Assembly: GCA_963811365.1 (NCBI GenBank)
Contig: CAWEQW010000014.1
Span: forward strand, 62,001-126,000
Origin: CAWEQW01 sp963811365
GTDB lineage: Bacteria; Actinomycetota; Actinomycetes; Propionibacteriales; Nocardioidaceae
DNA: 64,000 nt
Direction: 5' to 3'
The translations under genes were made by a program, and so were the position numbers. Positions 26,593-34,659 of this stretch are shown here, in pieces (position 1 is the first letter of the stretch; the number at the start of each line of letters is the position of its first letter). A model generated the notes under the pieces. The model saw only the letters and a program-made list of their open reading frames with translations, made no database searches and was not told the origin of the DNA.

Positions 26593-26934
26593 TCAGTGCG
26601 CGGCGGCGTACGCCTCGCGGACCTCCGCCGAGACCCGACCCCGCTCCGGGACGTCCCAGCCGTTCTCGCGTGCCCAGCTGCGGATCTCCGAGGCCGAGGC
26701 ACCACCACTGCTGCCGGAGCGCCCGGCCCGGCCTGCGGCACGCTGGCCGCGGCGGCGCCGGCCACCCTTGCGGGCGGCCTCGACGTACGGCGCCAGGGCG
26801 GCGCGCAGCTCAGTGGCGTGCTCGTCTGAGAGGTCGATCTCGTAATCCGCGCCGTCGAGGCTGAAAGAAACGGTCTCGGAGGCGTCACTGCCGTCGATGT
26901 CGTCGACGAGAACCACATTCACGCGCTGTGCCAT
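26593..26934 (-). CDS. lsr2: nucleoid-associated protein Lsr2
   Basis: A 113-residue H-NS-like protein. The N-terminal oligomerisation domain reads VVLVDDIDGSDASETVSFSLDG. A basic Arg-rich linker (about residues 56-75) leads to the C-terminal DNA-binding domain, where WDVPERGRVSAEV holds the AT-hook-like Arg-Gly-Arg that inserts in the minor groove of AT-rich DNA. Lsr2 silences AT-rich, often horizontally acquired genes. The clpC-lsr2-lysS order is that of Mycobacterium. The ATG at 26934 has GAAAGG; a longer upstream frame is not credible. Confidence 0.96.
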   Translation of the reverse strand: MAQRVNVVLVDDIDGSDASETVSFSLDGADYEIDLSDEHATELRAALAPYVEAARKGGRRRRGQRAAGRAGRSGSSGGASASEIRSWARENGWDVPERGRVSAEVREAYAAAH

Positions 26935-27282
26935 GGAAAGACCTTTCGCATGCAAAGTCCCCCCCGAAATTGATATGTCGCGTGCGACCCTAGCGCACCT
27001 TTCGGGATTCGCGCACCGGACACCGGACAATTGTGAGCCCGTTCTCCTCGGCGTATCCGGCTGTCTCACTCCATAGCGCACGAACAGCGTTCTGCGCAAA
27101 TATCGTGGGGTTGCGCTTTTCGCGGCGGGCGGCGGACGGCCAACCGGGATAACGCACCCGGTGAAATGACCGGTCCCGCGTGATCCGAGGCGTGTTCGCC
27201 GAGGTCAGAGGGCGGCCGGGAAAGGCCGACGGCATTCGAGACGGTCGCGGCGGCACGTCCGCCGCGCTCGGTCGAGCCGTCG
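26935..27282 (-). promoter_or_regulatory. lsr2 upstream region (348 bp without a gene)
   Basis: Noticeably less GC-rich than its surroundings, with short AT runs such as AAATTGATAT, CAATTG and AAATATCG. Lsr2 binds AT-rich DNA and is autoregulated in mycobacteria, so autoregulation here is plausible. A TAGGGT hexamer on the minus strand near 26990 is a possible -10. The far end holds the lysS terminator (27246-27266). I see no small gene or RNA motif. Confidence 0.45.
27246..27266 (-). terminator. lysS terminator hairpin
   Basis: CGCGGCGG and CCGCCGCG pair as an 8-bp stem with a 5-nt loop (CACGT), 16 nt after the lysS stop. There is no U-tract. Confidence 0.5.
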
Positions 27283-28794
27283 CTACTCCGGCCGCAGCAG
27301 CGGGAAGAGGATGGTCTCGCGAATGCCGGCGCCGGTGAGCAGCATGACGAGCCGGTCGACCCCCATCCCCATGCCCCCCGCCGGCGGCATTCCGAACTCC
27401 ATCGCTGTGAGGAAGGACTCGTCGAGCTCCATCGCCTCCGGGTCCCCGGCCGCGGCGAGAAGCGACTGCTCCACGAGCCGCTGACGCTGGATCACCGGGT
27501 CGTTGAGCTCGGAGTACGCCGGCGACAGCTCGACGCCGTTGACCATCAGGTCGAACGCCTCGACGAGACCGGGCCGGCTGCGGTGCGGCTTGGCGAGCGG
27601 GCGCACCGACTCGGGGTAGTCCTCGACGAACGTCGGCGCGATGACGTGGTGCTCGCACAGCTTCTCGTAGAGCTCGAGCACGATCTCGCCGGCGTTCCAG
27701 TGCGGCTGGAGCTCGACACCTCCCTGGTCGGCGTGCTTGCGCAGCGCCTCGACGCTGGTGTCCACGTCGACCTGCTCGCCGAGCGCCCCCGACACGAGGT
27801 CCCAGATGCTCGCGGACCGCCACGGCTGCTCCAGGTCGATCTCGGAGCCGTCGCGACCCGGGACGACGGTGCGGCCCACCGCGCGCGCGGCGTCGAGCAC
27901 CAACGCGCGGACGAGCTCCTTCATCGTGTCGATGTCGCCGTAGGCGTGGTAGGCCTCCAGCATCGAGAACTCGGCGGCGTGCGTGGAGTCGAGCCCCTCG
28001 TTGCGGAAGGTGCGGCCGATCTCGTACACCCGGTCGACACCGCCGATCATCGCCTTCTTGAGGTCGAGCTCGAGCGCGATGCGCAGCAGCATCTCCTGGT
28101 CGAACGCGTTCAGGTGGGTCCGGAACGGCCGCGCCGCCGCGCCGCCGTTCGTGAGCTGCAGGATGGGCGTCTCGACCTCGAGGTAGCCGCGGGCGTCGAG
28201 GGTGCGGCGCAGCGCGGCCAGCACCGCGGCCTTGGTGCGGACCATCGCCCGCGCCTCCGGCCGGATGATCATGTCGACGTACCGGAGCCGGACCCGGGCC
28301 TCCTCCGAGAGCGGCTTGTGCTCGTTGGGGAGCGGACGCAGCGTCTTGGCGACCATCGTCCACGACGTCGCCTGCACCGACAGCTCGCCGCGGCGGCTGG
28401 TCACCACCTCTCCGCTGACCCCGAGCAGGTCCCCGAGGTCGACCAGCGCCTTGAGCTCTGCCAGGGACTCCTCGCCCACGTCGGCCTGCGAGACCATCAC
28501 CTGCAGCTCCGTGCCGTCGCCCTCGCGGAGCCGCACGAAGCAGAGCCTGCCGGTGTTGCGCAGGAAGATCACCCGCCCCGTGACAGACACCTGCTGACCG
28601 GTGCGGGCGTCCGGCTCGAGGCCGGCGTCGTCGTACGACGCCCGGATCTCGGCCAGGGTGTGCGTGCGCTGCACCTCCACCGGGTAGGCCGAGCGGCCCG
28701 ACGCGAGGATGCGCTCCCGCTTCTCGCGCCGCACCCGCATCTGCTCGGGCAGGTCGTCGCCCTCGACGGTGGGGGCGGCTGGCAGGTCGGTCAT
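27283..28794 (-). CDS. lysS: lysine--tRNA ligase (class II)
   Basis: A 503-residue class II synthetase. The N-terminal OB-fold anticodon-binding domain carries VTGRVIFLRNTGRLCFVRL. The catalytic domain has motif 2 (GRTFRNEGLDSTHAAEFSMLE) and motif 3 (GMGMGVDRLVMLLTG). It charges tRNA-Lys in the cytoplasm. Several positions differ from usual bacterial LysRS: LLRIALELDLKKA replaces the typical YLRIAPELxLKR block, and HLNAFDQE replaces HxNALDID. The gene position equals Rv3598c. I use ATG 28794; TAGTCT lies 8 nt upstream. A TTG three codons earlier is less likely. Confidence 0.92.
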   Translation of the reverse strand: MTDLPAAPTVEGDDLPEQMRVRREKRERILASGRSAYPVEVQRTHTLAEIRASYDDAGLEPDARTGQQVSVTGRVIFLRNTGRLCFVRLREGDGTELQVMVSQADVGEESLAELKALVDLGDLLGVSGEVVTSRRGELSVQATSWTMVAKTLRPLPNEHKPLSEEARVRLRYVDMIIRPEARAMVRTKAAVLAALRRTLDARGYLEVETPILQLTNGGAAARPFRTHLNAFDQEMLLRIALELDLKKAMIGGVDRVYEIGRTFRNEGLDSTHAAEFSMLEAYHAYGDIDTMKELVRALVLDAARAVGRTVVPGRDGSEIDLEQPWRSASIWDLVSGALGEQVDVDTSVEALRKHADQGGVELQPHWNAGEIVLELYEKLCEHHVIAPTFVEDYPESVRPLAKPHRSRPGLVEAFDLMVNGVELSPAYSELNDPVIQRQRLVEQSLLAAAGDPEAMELDESFLTAMEFGMPPAGGMGMGVDRLVMLLTGAGIRETILFPLLRPE

Positions 28795-28802
28795 GGCAGG
28801 CA

Positions 28803-28808
28803 AGACTA
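28803..28808 (-). promoter_or_regulatory. near-leaderless -10 element of lysS (TAGTCT)
   Basis: TAGTCT ends 8 nt before the ATG at 28794, immediately after the large inverted repeat that closes the coaX transcript. Confidence 0.45.
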
Positions 28809-28844
28809 GCCGTCGGCCCAGCGGTCCCCACGGGCAGCGACCAC

Positions 28845-28922
28845 TCGGACCGGCACTCCCCGGGCGGCTCGGCCGACCACACGCGCAACGGTGTCCCGAG
28901 CGTGCGCCGAGTGCCGGTCCGA
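28845..28922 (-). terminator. large structured inverted repeat between coaX and lysS
   Basis: TCGGACCGGCACTC (28845-28858) and GAGTGCCGGTCCGA (28909-28922) are a perfect 14-bp inverted repeat. The 50-nt interior can itself fold (CTCGG/CCGAG with ACAC/GTGT inside). It starts 15 nt after the coaX stop. It is best explained as a terminator or RNA-processing structure for the pan operon, but it is larger than usual and could be a structured RNA. Confidence 0.5.
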
Positions 28923-28936
28923 ACGGTCGGAGCCGG

Positions 28937-29710
28937 TCAGGTGTTCCGGCCGAACACGATCTCCAGGCCGAGCAGCGTCAGCCATGGCTCGTACGCGGTG
29001 AAGCAGGTGCACTCGTCGACGACCAGCGGCGCCAGTCCGCCGGTCGCGATCACGGTCATGTCCTCGGGCTCCTGCCTCAGCTCCGCGACCATCCGGGCGA
29101 CCATGCCGTCGACCTGGCTCGCCACGCCGTAGAGCACTCCGGACTGGAGCGCCTCGACGGTGTTCTTGGCGATCACCGACCGAGGGCGCATCAGCTCGAC
29201 CTTCCGGAGCTGCGCGCCGCGCCTGCCCAGGGCCTCCAGCGAGATGTCGATGCCCGGCGAGATCGCCCCGCCGACGTACTCCCCGCGGGGGCTCACCACG
29301 TCGAACGTGGTGGCGGTGCCGAAGTCCACGACGATCGACGGCCCGTCGTAGAGGGAGGCCGCGGCGAGGGCGTTGACGATCCGGTCCGACCCCACCTCGC
29401 GGGGGTTGTCCATCAGGACGGGTACGCCGGTGCGCACACCCGGCTCGACGACGACGTGCCGCACGTCGCCGTAGTAGGCGCGCAGCATGTCCCGCCACTC
29501 GTGCAGCACCGCCGGCACGGTCGCACACACCGCCACCCCCTTGACCGGCTCGGCCACCGGGGAGTCGTCGAGCAGCGCCCTCAGCAGCACGCCCCACTCG
29601 TCGGCGGTCCGCCGCTCGTCGGTCGCGACCCGCCAATGGTCGACGACCTCGCCGTCGACGAGCAGACCGATCGTGGTGTGGCTGTTGCCGATGTCCGCGC
29701 AGAGCAGCAT
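28937..29710 (-). CDS. coaX: type III pantothenate kinase
   Basis: A 257-residue ASKHA-fold kinase, first step from pantothenate to CoA. The N-terminal MLLCADIGNSHTTIGL is the phosphate-binding loop. GSDRIVNALAA and VVDFGTATTFDVV (the catalytic Asp region) follow, and the GGAISPGIDISLEAL block is typical. Type III enzymes use ATP with a high Km and need a monovalent cation. The ATG shares one base with the panC stop (TGATG), so translation is coupled. panC-coaX order matches mycobacteria except that panD is missing between them. Confidence 0.94.
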   Translation of the reverse strand: MLLCADIGNSHTTIGLLVDGEVVDHWRVATDERRTADEWGVLLRALLDDSPVAEPVKGVAVCATVPAVLHEWRDMLRAYYGDVRHVVVEPGVRTGVPVLMDNPREVGSDRIVNALAAASLYDGPSIVVDFGTATTFDVVSPRGEYVGGAISPGIDISLEALGRRGAQLRKVELMRPRSVIAKNTVEALQSGVLYGVASQVDGMVARMVAELRQEPEDMTVIATGGLAPLVVDECTCFTAYEPWLTLLGLEIVFGRNT

Positions 29711-30633
29711 CAGGCACCGCGCCGAGGCTGGCCGCGCGGGACCGTCGCGGCGTCGGCCGCGGTGAGCCGGTCCGCGCCCAGCGAGACCGCGCAGTTGTCG
29801 ATGAGCCGGGTGCGGCCGACCCGGGCGGCCACCAGCAGCCGGGCCGCTCCCGCCTCGGGTGGCTCCCCGAGCGCGGGGTCGGTGAGCGCCAGGTAGTCCA
29901 CGTCGACCTCCGGCCGCCGGGCCAGGACCTCCCGGGCGGCCGCGAGCGCGCGGTCGGGTCCGCCCGGCGCCGCCTGCGCACCGGCGCGCAGCGCCGCGGA
30001 CAGCGCGAGCGCCGGCTCGTGCTCGCGAGCGTCGAGGTAGGCGTTCCTCGAGGAGAGCGCGAGCCCGTCGTCCTCGCGCACGGTCGGTACGCCGACGACC
30101 TCGATGCCCATGCACAGGTCCGCCACCATCCGGCGCACCAGCACGAGCTGCTGGTAGTCCTTCTCGCCGAACACCACCAGGTCGGGGCGGACCAGCCCGA
30201 GGAGCTTGGCCACCACCGTCAGCACCCCCCGGAAGTGCGTCGGCCGGGCGGCCCCCTCGAGGAGGGCGCCGAGCGGGCCGGGCTGCACCGTCACCTCAGG
30301 CTCGCCGTCGGGGTAGACCTCGGCCACCGCGGGGGCGAAGACGACGTCGGCGCCGTTCGACCCGCAGACCTCCAGGTCGGCGGCCCAGCTGCGCGGGTAG
30401 CGGTCCAGGTCCTCACCCGGGGCGAACTGCAGCGGGTTGACGAAGATCGAGACGATCACCACGTCCGCCCGCTGCGCGGCGGTGCGGACGAGCTGCGCGT
30501 GCCCGTCGTGCAGGGCACCCATCGTCGGCACCAGCGCGACGAGCTCGCCGGCGGAACGACGGTCGGCCAGAGCGCTGCGCAGCTCTGCGCGGGAACGCGC
30601 GACGAGGGGAGTGCCTGGCGCGGAGGTGCTCAC
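29710..30633 (-). CDS. panC: pantothenate synthetase (pantoate--beta-alanine ligase)
   Basis: A 307-residue ligase joining pantoate to beta-alanine with ATP. LVPTMGALHDGHAQLV is the HIGH-like nucleotidyl-transfer motif. The SIFVNPLQFAPGEDLDRYPR and FGEKDYQQLVLVRRMVADL (KMSKS-like region at SSRNAYLD) blocks are standard. The GTG at 30633 overlaps the stop of the DUF2520 gene (GTGA). No aspartate decarboxylase (panD) is near, so beta-alanine must come from a gene elsewhere or another route. Confidence 0.95.
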   Translation of the reverse strand: MSTSAPGTPLVARSRAELRSALADRRSAGELVALVPTMGALHDGHAQLVRTAAQRADVVIVSIFVNPLQFAPGEDLDRYPRSWAADLEVCGSNGADVVFAPAVAEVYPDGEPEVTVQPGPLGALLEGAARPTHFRGVLTVVAKLLGLVRPDLVVFGEKDYQQLVLVRRMVADLCMGIEVVGVPTVREDDGLALSSRNAYLDAREHEPALALSAALRAGAQAAPGGPDRALAAAREVLARRPEVDVDYLALTDPALGEPPEAGAARLLVAARVGRTRLIDNCAVSLGADRLTAADAATVPRGQPRRGA

Positions 30634-31544
30634 GCGGTCCGGCGCGGGACCGGGTCGCCGGCGGTGCCCGGCGCGAGCGCGTCGTTGAGGACGCCGACGA
30701 GCTTGGCGGCCCGGATCGGGAGCAGCCGCCCGTCGAGCACGGCCCGGTTCGCGGTCGCGCGGGCCAGGGCGACGTACGACTCGAGCGCGTCGGGCTCCTG
30801 GGCGACGATCTCCGCGAGGTGCGCCCGCACGGTCTCGACGTCGCCGCGCACGATCGGACCGGTGAGCGCCGCGTCGCCCTGGGCGAGGGCGTTGTCGAGG
30901 GCCGCGGTGAGCAGCGGACGGAGGGTGCCGGCGGGGTCCGCGGACCCGGAGGCCGACAGCAGGTCCATGGCCTGTGCCACGAGCGTGACGAGGTGGTTCG
31001 CGCCGTGCGCGAGCCCGGCGTGGTACAGCGTCCGCCGGTCCTCGGCGACCCAGGTGGCCCGGCCACCGAGGTCGGCGACCAGGCTGCGGGCCAGCGGCTC
31101 GGTGTCCGGCGTGGCGGTGACCCCGAAGACGCAGCCGGCCAGCCGGCCCAGGTCCAGCTCCGTCCCGGTGAAGGTCATCGCGGGGTGCATCGCGAGCACG
31201 TGCGCGCCCTCGGCCGCCGCGGGGGCGAGGACCGCCAGCCCGTGCCGCCCGGAGGTGTGCACGACGTACTGGCCGGGGCGGATCGCGCCGCTCGCGGCGA
31301 GCATCCGCACCACGTTGCCGAGCATGTCGTCGGGCACGGTGAGCAGCAGCAGGTCGCAGGCCCGGGCCACGGCGCTGGGCTTGTCGACCGGGACGCCGGG
31401 CAGCAGCGCGGCCATCCGGCTGCGGGACGCGGTGGACTCTCCGGCGGCGGCCACGACCTCGTGGCCCTTCTCGCGCAGTGCCGCGGACAGGACGGCACCG
31501 ACGCGGCCGGCGCCCACAACCCCGATACGGGTCATCGAACTCAT
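30630..31544 (-). CDS. Rossmann-fold / DUF2520 protein (Rv3603c type)
   Basis: A 304-residue two-domain protein. The N-terminal F420H2:NADP oxidoreductase/ProC-like Rossmann domain begins IGVVGAGRVGAVLSAALREKGH, and a helical DUF2520 domain follows (YHAGLAHGANHLVTLV). The fold resembles 6-phosphogluconate or ketopantoate reductase-type enzymes. It is fixed beside panC in actinobacteria, so a ketopantoate reductase-like role in pantothenate synthesis is a reasonable inference, not proven. Start 31544 (AAAGG very close) or 31535 (AAAGG at 11 nt) cannot be separated by sequence. Confidence 0.85.
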   Translation of the reverse strand: MSSMTRIGVVGAGRVGAVLSAALREKGHEVVAAAGESTASRSRMAALLPGVPVDKPSAVARACDLLLLTVPDDMLGNVVRMLAASGAIRPGQYVVHTSGRHGLAVLAPAAAEGAHVLAMHPAMTFTGTELDLGRLAGCVFGVTATPDTEPLARSLVADLGGRATWVAEDRRTLYHAGLAHGANHLVTLVAQAMDLLSASGSADPAGTLRPLLTAALDNALAQGDAALTGPIVRGDVETVRAHLAEIVAQEPDALESYVALARATANRAVLDGRLLPIRAAKLVGVLNDALAPGTAGDPVPRRTA

Positions 31545-31693
31545 CGCCTTTCGTTCCAGTCCCGCTGTGCCGGCGCGAGGCGCTGGCGGGGGTACCGGAC
31601 GGTGTGCTTGGCTCGTGCACCGTCGAGGGTACGTCGTCGGCGGCGGCCCCGGAATGCCCCGGGCCGTGGTCTCGGTCACAACCGCGTTCCCCG

Positions 31694-31699
31694 TAGCCT
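31694..31699 (+). promoter_or_regulatory. leaderless -10 element of the MidA-like methyltransferase gene (TAGCCT)
   Basis: TAGCCT is 6 nt before the ATG at 31706, at the end of the 161-bp divergent region shared with the DUF2520-panC-coaX operon. Confidence 0.5.
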
Positions 31700-31705
31700 G
31701 GCCAG

Positions 31706-32704
31706 ATGAGCAGTCCGACCGCGCTCGGCATGCCTCCGCTGCCCCCGCCGACCCAGGCCCCGACCTGGAAGTCCGCGTGGGACGGGGCGCTGTACGGTCC
31801 CGACGGGTTCTTCCGCCGCGAGAGGCCCGCCGCCCACTTCCGCACCTCCGTGCACGCGTCGCCGCTGTTCGCGCAGGCGCTGCTCCGGCTGGTCCGCCGG
31901 GCCGGGCTGGACACCGTGGTGGACGTCGGCGCCGGCGGCGGCGAGCTGCTGATGCAGCTGCACGCGCTCGACCCGGACCTCGAGCTGCTGGGCGTCGAGG
32001 TGGCGCCGCGGCCGAGCGCACTGCCCGCTGCGGTGGCCTGGACCCCGCGGCTGCCCGAGCTGGTCGAGGGTCTCGTGGTCGCCAACGAGTGGCTCGACAA
32101 CCTCCCCTGCCATGTCGTGGAGGTGGACGAGACCGGCCGGCCGCGGGTGGTGCACGTCGTCCCGGAGACCGGGGAGGAGTCGCTGGGCGCCCCGCTCGAC
32201 TCGGCCTCGGTCCCTCCGGTGCTCGCCGCCTGGTGCGCCCGGTGGTGGCCGCTGGAGGGCGCGGCCCCGGGGACCCGCGCCGAGGTGGGCACCACCCGCG
32301 ACGCGGCCTGGTCCGACGTCGTGGCGCGGGTGCGCCACGGGTTCGCGCTCTGCGTGGACTACGGGCACACCTGCGCGGACCGGCCGCCCTACGGCACGTT
32401 GTCGTCGTACCGCGCGGGGCGGCGACTGGACCCGGTGCCCGACGGCTCGCGGGACGTGACCGGGCACGTCGCCGTCGACGCCGTGGCCGCGGCGGTGGGC
32501 GGCACGGTGACCACCCAGCGCGACGCCCTGCACCGGCTCGGCGTCTCGGGAGCCCGCCCGCCGCTGGAGCTGGCCACCGCGGAGCCGGAGCGGTACGTCC
32601 GGGAGCTCGCGCTGGCCGGCGAGGCGGGCGAGCTGACCGCGACGCCGGGGCTGGGCGACTTCGCGTGGGTGCTGTCCTGCGTGGGGGTGCCGGCTCCCTG
32701 GTGA
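31706..32704 (+). CDS. SAM-dependent methyltransferase, MidA/NDUFAF7 family
   Basis: A 332-residue class I methyltransferase of the PF02636 (NDUFAF7/MidA) type. Motif I is VVDVGAGGGELLMQL, the family block VVANEWLDNLPCHVVEVD (usually GN-EFLDALPV) is present, and ALCVDYGHTCADRPPYGTLSSYRAGR equals the DYG...GTLRAY signature. Mitochondrial NDUFAF7 methylates an Arg of the complex I subunit homologous to NuoD. Strikingly, a NuoD paralogue is encoded 2 kb downstream, so that protein is the likely substrate (inference). TAGCCT 6 nt upstream suggests a leaderless mRNA. Confidence 0.82.
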   Translation: MSSPTALGMPPLPPPTQAPTWKSAWDGALYGPDGFFRRERPAAHFRTSVHASPLFAQALLRLVRRAGLDTVVDVGAGGGELLMQLHALDPDLELLGVEVAPRPSALPAAVAWTPRLPELVEGLVVANEWLDNLPCHVVEVDETGRPRVVHVVPETGEESLGAPLDSASVPPVLAAWCARWWPLEGAAPGTRAEVGTTRDAAWSDVVARVRHGFALCVDYGHTCADRPPYGTLSSYRAGRRLDPVPDGSRDVTGHVAVDAVAAAVGGTVTTQRDALHRLGVSGARPPLELATAEPERYVRELALAGEAGELTATPGLGDFAWVLSCVGVPAPW

Positions 32705-32725
32705 CCCCGCCTCGGCGACCAGCCG

Positions 32726-34123
32726 TCAGAGCCGTTCGGTCCGGGTCGGCGGCGGGCCGGCGGCACGGGCCAGTCGCGCCGCCGCCTGCTCGCGAGCGAC
32801 CAGGTCGCCGGCCTCGGCCACGTCGCGGTGCCGGGCGCGCACCCGCACCGGCCCCTCGGGGCTGTCCACCAGGAGGTCGGCCAGGCCGAGCGCGCGCTGC
32901 CAGGGACCCTGGTGCACCCGCAGGGACTGGACGCGGGCGTGCGGCACCACATGGGTGCGCCGGGTGAGGATCCCGGCCCGTCCGGCGACGACCTGCTCAC
33001 CGACCCCCGCTGCCAGGAACCGCCGCCGCACCGGCGCTGCCCACCGGGCGCGGGCCGGAGGCGGGGTGAGCCGCACCGCTGCCGGGTCCAGGCCCGAGAG
33101 CAGGTGCCGAGCCAGCCGCAGCACGACCGGACGCGGTCCCACGGGCAGCACGATCGACTCCGACGGCCTGTCCGCGTCGCCGGACGCCCTGCCGTAGCCG
33201 GCCACCGAGACGTCCAGCCGGGCCCAGCCCAACGGCCGCCAGAGCAGGGGCTCCACCACGACGACGCCCTGGACGCGGTGCAGCGCGATCGTCTGCGAGC
33301 TCAGCTCGAGGAGGCCGCGGCGGACCTGGAGACCCTGCGGCGTCTGGGACACGGTGAGCCTGGAGAAGGCGGCCAGCCGGCGGCCCTGCACGAGCAGGAA
33401 CCCGAGCGCCACCGGCACCAGCGAGGTGACGCCGGCCGCCGGGCCGAGGAGCGAGGATACGGTGACCAGGACCAGAGCCGTGGCGAAGAAGGCGAACGTC
33501 TCCCCGGCGAGCAGCAGGCTGACCACCAGCATCGCGGGGTCGAGGCGCTCGAGGACCTGCTCCGCCGGCGCGGCGGCACCGGCGGCCGTCGCGGACGGCG
33601 CGGGTGCCGCGGTGCTCCCCGGACGCCCGGTCCGGGCGGCGTCCCGGCGGGCGAGCAGCACCTCGCGGAGCTCCTCGGCCTCGCGCAGCGGCAGGTACGC
33701 CAGCGACCCCTCGCCCCGGCCCCGACCGGCCACGTCCATCTTGAGCTCGGCCAGTCCGAAGACCCGCGCGCTCACCGGCTGCACGATGTCGACGCCCTGG
33801 AGCCGGTCGATGCGGATCCGCCGCGACTGGCGGCTGACCACCCCGGTGTCCACGCGCAGCTCGTCGCCCTCGATCCAGTACGACGTGCGCAGCCACGACG
33901 CGGCGCCGTACACCACGCCCACCGCCAGCACCCCGAGGATCACCTTCGCGAACACGCCGAGGTCGCCGTGCGCCGCGTCCCGCCAGGCCGCCGAGGCCGC
34001 GGCGAGCAGGAACACCAGGCTGCGCACGACCGGGGTCAGCGGCGAGAGCCGCCGGCCCCTCCGCGCCGAGGCGGCATCGGCGCCCGGCGGCAGCCGGCCG
34101 TCCTCCGGGGCCCGGGCGCTCAC
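32726..34123 (-). CDS. multi-PH-domain membrane protein (YdbT/DUF304-like)
   Basis: A 465-residue protein. Pairs of hydrophobic helices alternate with bacterial PH (bPH2) domains; three PH units can be followed, each with a W/Y-basic-R-I-x-x-L-Q-G-V-D/V type strand (RIDRLQGVDIVQP, ALHRVQGVVVVEP, PHARVQSLRVHQG). This is the YdbT layout. Family function is unclear; in Bacillus, YdbS/YdbT-type proteins are linked to resistance to cell-envelope-active bacteriocins. The GTG at 34123 overlaps the stop of the smaller PH gene, so the two proteins probably form a complex. Confidence 0.82.
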   Translation of the reverse strand: MSARAPEDGRLPPGADAASARRGRRLSPLTPVVRSLVFLLAAASAAWRDAAHGDLGVFAKVILGVLAVGVVYGAASWLRTSYWIEGDELRVDTGVVSRQSRRIRIDRLQGVDIVQPVSARVFGLAELKMDVAGRGRGEGSLAYLPLREAEELREVLLARRDAARTGRPGSTAAPAPSATAAGAAAPAEQVLERLDPAMLVVSLLLAGETFAFFATALVLVTVSSLLGPAAGVTSLVPVALGFLLVQGRRLAAFSRLTVSQTPQGLQVRRGLLELSSQTIALHRVQGVVVVEPLLWRPLGWARLDVSVAGYGRASGDADRPSESIVLPVGPRPVVLRLARHLLSGLDPAAVRLTPPPARARWAAPVRRRFLAAGVGEQVVAGRAGILTRRTHVVPHARVQSLRVHQGPWQRALGLADLLVDSPEGPVRVRARHRDVAEAGDLVAREQAAARLARAAGPPPTRTERL

Positions 34124-34611
34124 AGCCCCGCTGCCTGTGCCTCGCCCAGCGCGGTGAGCCGGTCGCGCAGCCGGGCCGCCTCCTCGCGCGGCAGCCCGGG
34201 GATGTGGGCGCTGGTGTGCGGGCTGGCGGTGTGCAGGTGCACGGTGGCGATCCGGTACAGCTGGTCCAGCGGACCGGCGTGCACGTCGACGTACTGCATC
34301 CGGCCGTACGGGACCACCACCAGACGCTGGAACATCACCCCGTGGCGGATGTAGAGGTCCTCCTCGCGCTCGGCGTACGCCCACGTCCGCGCGTTGCGGG
34401 AGAGCACCACCCAGCCGGTCGGGCCGGCCACCGCGACCACCACGGCACCGAGCACCCAGACCCACGCCGGGGCGCCGAGCCCCAGCGCGGCGACGAGCAG
34501 CACCACCGCGACGGCGCCGGTGACGGCCAGCGTGAGCATGTGCCGCATCCGCACCAGCGACGGGGAGACCGGCTGCCACTCGGTCCCCGGCGGGCTGAAG
34601 AGCTCGTCCAC
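34120..34611 (-). CDS. PH-domain membrane protein (YdbS-like)
   Basis: A 163-residue protein with two closely spaced hydrophobic helices (about residues 27-70) followed by one bPH2 domain (LYIRHGVMFQRLVVVPYGRMQYVDVHAGPLDQLYRIATVHLHTA). It is the small partner of the YdbS/YdbT pair and is coupled by a GTGA overlap to the larger gene. Start GTG at 34611, with TACGGT exactly 6 nt upstream, so probably leaderless. It is divergent from the nuoD-like gene, with only 48 bp between start codons. Confidence 0.82.
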   Translation of the reverse strand: MDELFSPPGTEWQPVSPSLVRMRHMLTLAVTGAVAVVLLVAALGLGAPAWVWVLGAVVVAVAGPTGWVVLSRNARTWAYAEREEDLYIRHGVMFQRLVVVPYGRMQYVDVHAGPLDQLYRIATVHLHTASPHTSAHIPGLPREEAARLRDRLTALGEAQAAGL

Positions 34612-34617
34612 GGACCC

Positions 34618-34623
34618 ACCGTA
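34618..34623 (-). promoter_or_regulatory. leaderless -10 element of the PH-domain gene pair (TACGGT)
   Basis: TACGGT is 6 nt before the GTG at 34611. Confidence 0.5.
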
Positions 34624-34659
34624 GGCGACGTGCGAGGATGACCGCGTGAGCGTGAGCCG

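Noticed and set aside
30019..32967. 982-codon + strand open frame over panC and the DUF2520 gene running into the MidA-like gene
   Set aside because: It runs out of frame through the true methyltransferase gene and antisense to panC; composition is not protein-like.
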